Assembly: GCF_002222655.1 (NCBI RefSeq)
Contig: NZ_CP022423.1
Location: forward strand, 2,852,001 to 2,916,000
Direction: 5' to 3'
From: Vitreoscilla filiformis
GTDB lineage: Bacteria; Pseudomonadota; Gammaproteobacteria; Burkholderiales; Burkholderiaceae_C
Length of the DNA: 64,000 nt
The translations under genes and the position numbers were made by a program. The notes below the pieces were generated by a model that was given only the letters and a program-made list of their open reading frames with translations, had not been told where the DNA came from and ran no database searches. Each line of letters opens with the position of its first letter. Positions within the stretch are counted from its first letter, which is position 1. Shown in pieces: positions 61,592-64,000 of the stretch.

Positions 61592-61708
61592 CAACAAACC
61601 ACCCCATACACCCCTCTCGATCCCGCAAGAATTGAAGGGTTTGAGACAAATCAACCGCCCCAGCCCGGCACCGCCCGCCCGGGTGGCTGCACGCCGCCGA
61701 ACTTGGAT

Positions 61709-62479
61709 TCAACCTTTGGTGTGCGCTTTCTTGGGCAAGTGCTGCTGGTGCGTCACTTGCGTTGCAAAATCGGCATGGCTGGGGACTCTGCCCACGAACC
61801 ACTGCTTGGAAAAAAATGAAAACCGATCAAACTTCCTCGATCGAAATATCCACCGATTGCGTCTCACTTCAGAATACCGGTCGCCCACAAATTTCTGATT
61901 CACTTCGGTAAACGGTAGGATTTTTTCAGCCAACCGCCCCTCAAACGCGCCCGATAAAAATTCGGTGCGCAAACCGTCGAATCTTTCGAACTGATCGGCA
62001 CACACCACTTGAATGGCTGTTTCTGGCATTTTGTATTTTTCCGTCCACAGCACCAGCCACCCGGATTCAAATTCGCACAAATACTGAAACAGTGCATCGG
62101 ACAAAATCACTGCGTCCGATTCCAAGTGAATCATCTTCTGCACACCCCAGGAGCGGGCCATCTTTTCGGAATGCAAAAAACTGCGCCACCATCCAGGGTA
62201 AGACAGCGTGGCCGACCGACCCAGTCTGTTTGCAAACGTGACCAACAGCGGCTTCCCCGGCACGCCCAGCATGTTTTCCTCTAACTCGTGCGGGCTCTTG
62301 ATCACCGTCACTTCTTCTGGCACGTAGGGTGATGCATCGTCAATCAACACAAAAATAGGGGAAAGCCCATATCGATGCCATTCCAGTTGGGTGACATGGG
62401 CCACCCATTTTTGATACCTTAAATCCCACGCGCTTTTATCTTTTATAAAACTGGTGCAAAATACGATGATCTTTTCCAT
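61709..62479 (-). CDS. Unrecognised, glycosyltransferase-like protein (low GC)
   Basis: A 256-residue protein starting MEKIIVFCTSFIKDK. Segments such as HLESDAVILSDALFQYL and WDLRYQKWVAHV suggest a nucleotide-sugar-transferase-type fold with an acidic metal site, but I do not recognise the family. Codon use and base composition are clearly AT-richer than the flanking genes, suggesting recent acquisition. No membrane segment or signal is seen. It sits upstream of nifN, on the same strand, but the nifN promoter separates them. Confidence 0.55.
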   Translation of the reverse strand: MEKIIVFCTSFIKDKSAWDLRYQKWVAHVTQLEWHRYGLSPIFVLIDDASPYVPEEVTVIKSPHELEENMLGVPGKPLLVTFANRLGRSATLSYPGWWRSFLHSEKMARSWGVQKMIHLESDAVILSDALFQYLCEFESGWLVLWTEKYKMPETAIQVVCADQFERFDGLRTEFLSGAFEGRLAEKILPFTEVNQKFVGDRYSEVRRNRWIFRSRKFDRFSFFSKQWFVGRVPSHADFATQVTHQQHLPKKAHTKG

Positions 62480-62638
62480 GGCGTCTCTTAACCGGTGATT
62501 TTGATATTTACAGGGCACCGATTGTAACTTGGTGCAACAGGCCGCCATCACCGCTGTATCCCTGATTGGACACGTCCCTGCCCAACTGACGATACTCACG
62601 CCGCACCACTCCACGCGACCTTAACTTTCCCCCCCACC

Positions 62639-63940
62639 GTGCCCGCATCCCCTGCCCCGCTTCTTTCCCCCCTTCCCAATGGCCTGCGCTTGGTCGGCAT
62701 CGCCATGCCGCACCGCCACACCTTGGCCCTGAGCGTCTTCATTCGCACCGGCAGCCTGCATGAGTCGCGGCGCGACAACGGCATCAGCCACGTCGTCGAA
62801 CACATGGCGTTCAAGGGCACGCCTACGCGCAACTGTCAACAAATCAACCTGGCGGCCGAACAGCTCGGCGCCGATCTGAACGCCTACACCGACCGCGATC
62901 ACACCGCCTACCAAATCGAAGGCTTGGCGGACGATCTGCCCACCTTCGTCGAGTTGTTGGCCGACATCGTGTTGAACGGCACCTTCCCCGAAGAGGAGTT
63001 GGCGCGTGAACGCCAAGTCATCCTGCACGAGCTGACCGAGGTGCAGGAAGACCCGGCAGCCATGGCGTTTCAAGCGTTTGACCGGGCCGCTTATGGTGCC
63101 TCGCATCCGGCAGGGCGGCCCATCATCGGCCAGCGCGCCAACATCGAGCGCTTCAGCCGTGATGAGCTGTGTACCTATGTGCGGCGCCAATACACCGCCT
63201 GCAACACCGTGGTGGCTGTGGCTGGGCCGCTCACGGCCACGCGGTGGCGGGCGCTGGAACGGCAAGTCGCCGCGTGTTTCGGGGCCATGCCGACGGGGCA
63301 ACCGAACACGGTGGCGCCGGCCCTTTGGGCGGGTGGCGTGCGCCAGCATCGCTTGGCGGGCAGTTCACAAACCCAGGTGGTGATCGGGTTTTCCGCACCG
63401 ACGCTGGCCGACGAAACCCGAGGCGGCAGCGTGGCCGCCGATGTGCTGGCAGCCACGCTGCTGGGCGAGGGCATGAGTTCCCCGCTGTTGGACGACATCC
63501 GCGAGCGGCGCGGCCTGGCTTATTACGTCGCGTGCTCGGCGGACGTGCAACCGCTCACCGGCCAATTCGTCATCGAAGCGGCCACGGGGGCGAAGGAGGC
63601 CAGCGAGTACCTCGGCGCCGTGGCCCAGCTCCTGACCCGGTTGGCGCAAGACGGCCCCCAGGACGTGGATTGGGCCCGCGCCCGCAAACAACTGGCGGTG
63701 CGTGCGCTGCGGCACCTGGAGCAACCGGGGCGGCGGCTGGAAACCGCCGCGCAAGATTTGTTCACTTTTGGGCGCTTGCGCGATCCTCACGAGGTGCTGG
63801 CGCGGCTCCAAGCGGTCAGCCCAGCGGAGGTGCAGGCGGTGTTTCAGCGCTTGGTGGCCAGCCCCGCCGCCGTGGCCCTGGCGGGGCATGTGCCGACGCG
63901 CTTGCGTGAACAAGCCCACACGCTGTGGGCCACCGCATGA
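62639..63940 (+). CDS. M16-family zinc metallopeptidase
   Basis: A 433-residue insulinase/pitrilysin-like peptidase. The inverted zinc motif H-V-V-E-H (ISHVVEHMAFKGT) and the following distal Glu in ELTEVQEDP form the metal site; RRGLAYYVACSADVQP is the conserved C-terminal half. No signal peptide. Starts with GTG and no ribosome binding site is visible. Processing protease for a peptide cofactor or small-molecule maturation is possible, but the substrate is unknown. ATGA overlap with the next gene. Confidence 0.85.
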   Translation: MPASPAPLLSPLPNGLRLVGIAMPHRHTLALSVFIRTGSLHESRRDNGISHVVEHMAFKGTPTRNCQQINLAAEQLGADLNAYTDRDHTAYQIEGLADDLPTFVELLADIVLNGTFPEEELARERQVILHELTEVQEDPAAMAFQAFDRAAYGASHPAGRPIIGQRANIERFSRDELCTYVRRQYTACNTVVAVAGPLTATRWRALERQVAACFGAMPTGQPNTVAPALWAGGVRQHRLAGSSQTQVVIGFSAPTLADETRGGSVAADVLAATLLGEGMSSPLLDDIRERRGLAYYVACSADVQPLTGQFVIEAATGAKEASEYLGAVAQLLTRLAQDGPQDVDWARARKQLAVRALRHLEQPGRRLETAAQDLFTFGRLRDPHEVLARLQAVSPAEVQAVFQRLVASPAAVALAGHVPTRLREQAHTLWATA

Positions 63941-64000
63941 CGGCGCTCTCGCCGCCCGAGCGCTTGCGGTTGATGCTGCGCTTCGACCCTGGCAGCGGCG
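63937..64000 (+). CDS. Partial unrecognised gene at the window edge
   Basis: Only 21 codons are present, starting MTALSPPERLRLMLRFDPG. The ATG overlaps the peptidase stop codon, so the two are translationally coupled. Not enough sequence to name a family. Confidence 0.5.
   Translation, partial: MTALSPPERLRLMLRFDPGSG

Noticed and set aside
61592..61900. NifA upstream activator site for nifN
   Set aside because: Only one TGT is found in the range and it lacks the ACA partner; a degenerate site cannot be excluded.

Overview
The window is high-GC DNA from the chromosome of a betaproteobacterium, most likely a nitrogen-fixing member of the Burkholderiales. The evidence is the order of housekeeping genes (ndk-rlmN-pilW-rodZ-ispG-hisS-yfgM-bamB-der-hfq-hflX-hflK-hflC-hisZ-purA), a short hisG near murA together with hisZ, and a molybdenum and nitrogenase-cofactor region at the right-hand end. 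Species cannot be fixed from the sequence alone.

Left part (1-9.6 kb): hisG (partial), murA, a BolA-family gene and a YadG/YadH-type ABC exporter on the minus strand. A MarR regulator is divergent from two tandem periplasmic 'Bug' solute receptors and a Cys-type sulfatase/phosphonate-ester hydrolase, which looks like an uptake-and-hydrolysis unit. A lipoprotein, an NTF2-like protein and two small AT-richer genes of unknown function follow.

Middle part (9.6-51.4 kb): mostly core genes. They are RNase R, tRNA-Leu(CAG), the long minus-strand string from ndk to the purine phosphoribosyltransferase, rluB-scpB, rluD/bamD, a DinG/YoaA helicase, a frameshifted PP2C phosphatase, zapE, the 2-oxoglutarate dehydrogenase genes sucA-sucB-lpd, a branched-chain amino-acid receptor, pepA-holC, lptF-lptG, a CbiX-like chelatase, a CysB-type regulator, a methionine-type aminotransferase and tRNA-Arg(TCT).

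Right part (51.4-61.5 kb): directly behind tRNA-Arg lies a molybdenum/nitrogenase block. It holds a degenerate truncated-globin-like gene with a ModE operator and a sigma-54-type promoter; modE; mosB-mosA, the two subunits of the molybdenum storage protein; modB-modA-modC-modD, with a second ModE operator touching the modB start; and nifN-nifX-DUF269-CCE_0567-ferredoxin III-nifQ behind a sigma-54-type promoter with a perfect IHF-consensus match. Together these would import molybdate (ModABC), store it (MosAB), sense it (ModE), deliver it to the FeMo-cofactor assembly site (NifQ) and complete the cofactor scaffold (NifN, with NifE encoded elsewhere, and NifX). The globin-like gene under both Mo and probable nitrogen control is the most novel element.

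Far right (61.7-64 kb): an AT-richer, unrecognised glycosyltransferase-like gene, an M16 metallopeptidase and the first codons of an unrecognised gene.
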